A DNA stretch of 5,910 bases from an uncultured Eubacteriales bacterium (GTDB lineage Bacteria > Bacillota > Clostridia > Oscillospirales > Butyricicoccaceae), in assembly GCA_910586105.1 (NCBI GenBank), contig CAJUGU010000167.1, positions 1 through 5,910 on the forward strand, written 5' to 3'. The notes under the pieces were generated by a model that was given only the letters and a program-made list of their open reading frames with translations, was not told the origin of the DNA and ran no database searches. Made by a program: the position numbers and the translations under genes. Below are positions 5,814 to 5,910 of the stretch, piece by piece (position 1 is the stretch's first letter; every line of letters starts with the position of its first letter).

Positions 5814-5833
5814 CCCGCAAGTGGGGCTGTCTC
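5814..5833 (+). other. Short hairpin ending in GGGGCTGTCTC
   Basis: CCCC (5814-5817) can pair with GGGG (5823-5826) around GCAAGT, followed by CTGTCTCTTATGG. It resembles a weak or decayed terminator without a full T-run. The 11-mer GGGGCTGTCTC (5823-5833) is repeated in inverted orientation at 57-67, beside the other copy of the terminal repeat. Confidence 0.35.
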
Positions 5834-5856
5834 TTATGGTTTATGTGAAATCATGA

Positions 5857-5906
5857 GTGAACCGCTCCCCGTCAAGTGGACAATGAAATAATTAACAAAA
5901 AGTTCA
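5857..5906 (+). repeat. Right copy of 50-bp terminal inverted repeat (IS3-like end)
   Basis: This is the exact inverted partner of 1-50. Read outward it starts GTGAACCGCTCCCC. The four further bases to the window edge (CAGC) have no partner because the left copy begins at base 1. If it is an IS end, the element continues beyond the right edge. No transposase frame is visible in the part present. Confidence 0.8.
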
Positions 5907-5910
5907 CAGC

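Noticed and set aside
5633..5848. 71-codon plus-strand open frame near the right end
   Set aside because: It starts at a TTG with no good ribosome binding site; the overlapping 5682 frame with a signal-peptide shape is the better reading.
1..5910. CRISPR arrays, tRNA or rRNA genes, complete transposase or integrase genes
   Set aside because: No regularly spaced repeats, no tRNA-like clover or rRNA sequence, and no transposase or recombinase motifs were seen on either strand.

Overview
The window looks like chromosomal accessory DNA from a moderately high-GC anaerobic Firmicute of the Clostridia, probably gut-associated. This is inference from strong AGGAGG-type ribosome binding sites, sigma-A promoters with extended -10 boxes, and a gene set familiar from that group. 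No phylogenetic marker is present, so the genus is open. Sampled by eye, 60 bases inside the first gene are about 42% GC and 60 bases inside the esterase gene are about 63% GC, so the window is a mosaic.

Layout from left to right. (1) Positions 1-50 and 5857-5906 are a perfect 50-bp inverted repeat whose outer ends run to the window edges. Its inner edge reads TGAACCGCTCCCC going outward, which resembles an IS3-family insertion sequence terminus. (2) A low-GC gene on the minus strand (77-892) encodes an all-helical protein resembling Imm49-type immunity proteins and has its own near-consensus promoter. (3) Positions 920-1569 hold no intact gene. They contain a TGTCAC/GTGACA palindrome, a promoter and ribosome binding site leading into the first codons of a broken ABC-transporter ATPase gene, an imperfect 114-bp inverted repeat, then the promoter and a roughly 180-nt leader of the next operon with an intrinsic terminator inside it. 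(4) A tight three-gene plus-strand operon (1570-4437) encodes an HSL/family-IV-type esterase, a condensation-fold alcohol acyltransferase, and a zinc-ribbon protein with six predicted membrane segments (DUF6320-like). (5) A convergent AraC-family regulator with an N-terminal cupin (4570-5484) has a strong promoter and several repeats in its control region. (6) A short signal-peptide-like remnant (5682-5786) lies just inside the right-hand repeat.

How the parts may work together: the esterase and acyltransferase perform opposite ester chemistries, and the zinc-ribbon membrane protein could place them at the membrane. The AraC protein next door is the obvious candidate regulator, probably responding to a small molecule bound by its cupin. 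The three-gene cassette is the best candidate here for a poorly described system. Its substrate cannot be read from sequence. The esterase carries Cys where the family's catalytic Asp is expected, and the operon leader looks attenuator-like. Broken genes beside the repeats suggest that mobile elements have reshaped both flanks.
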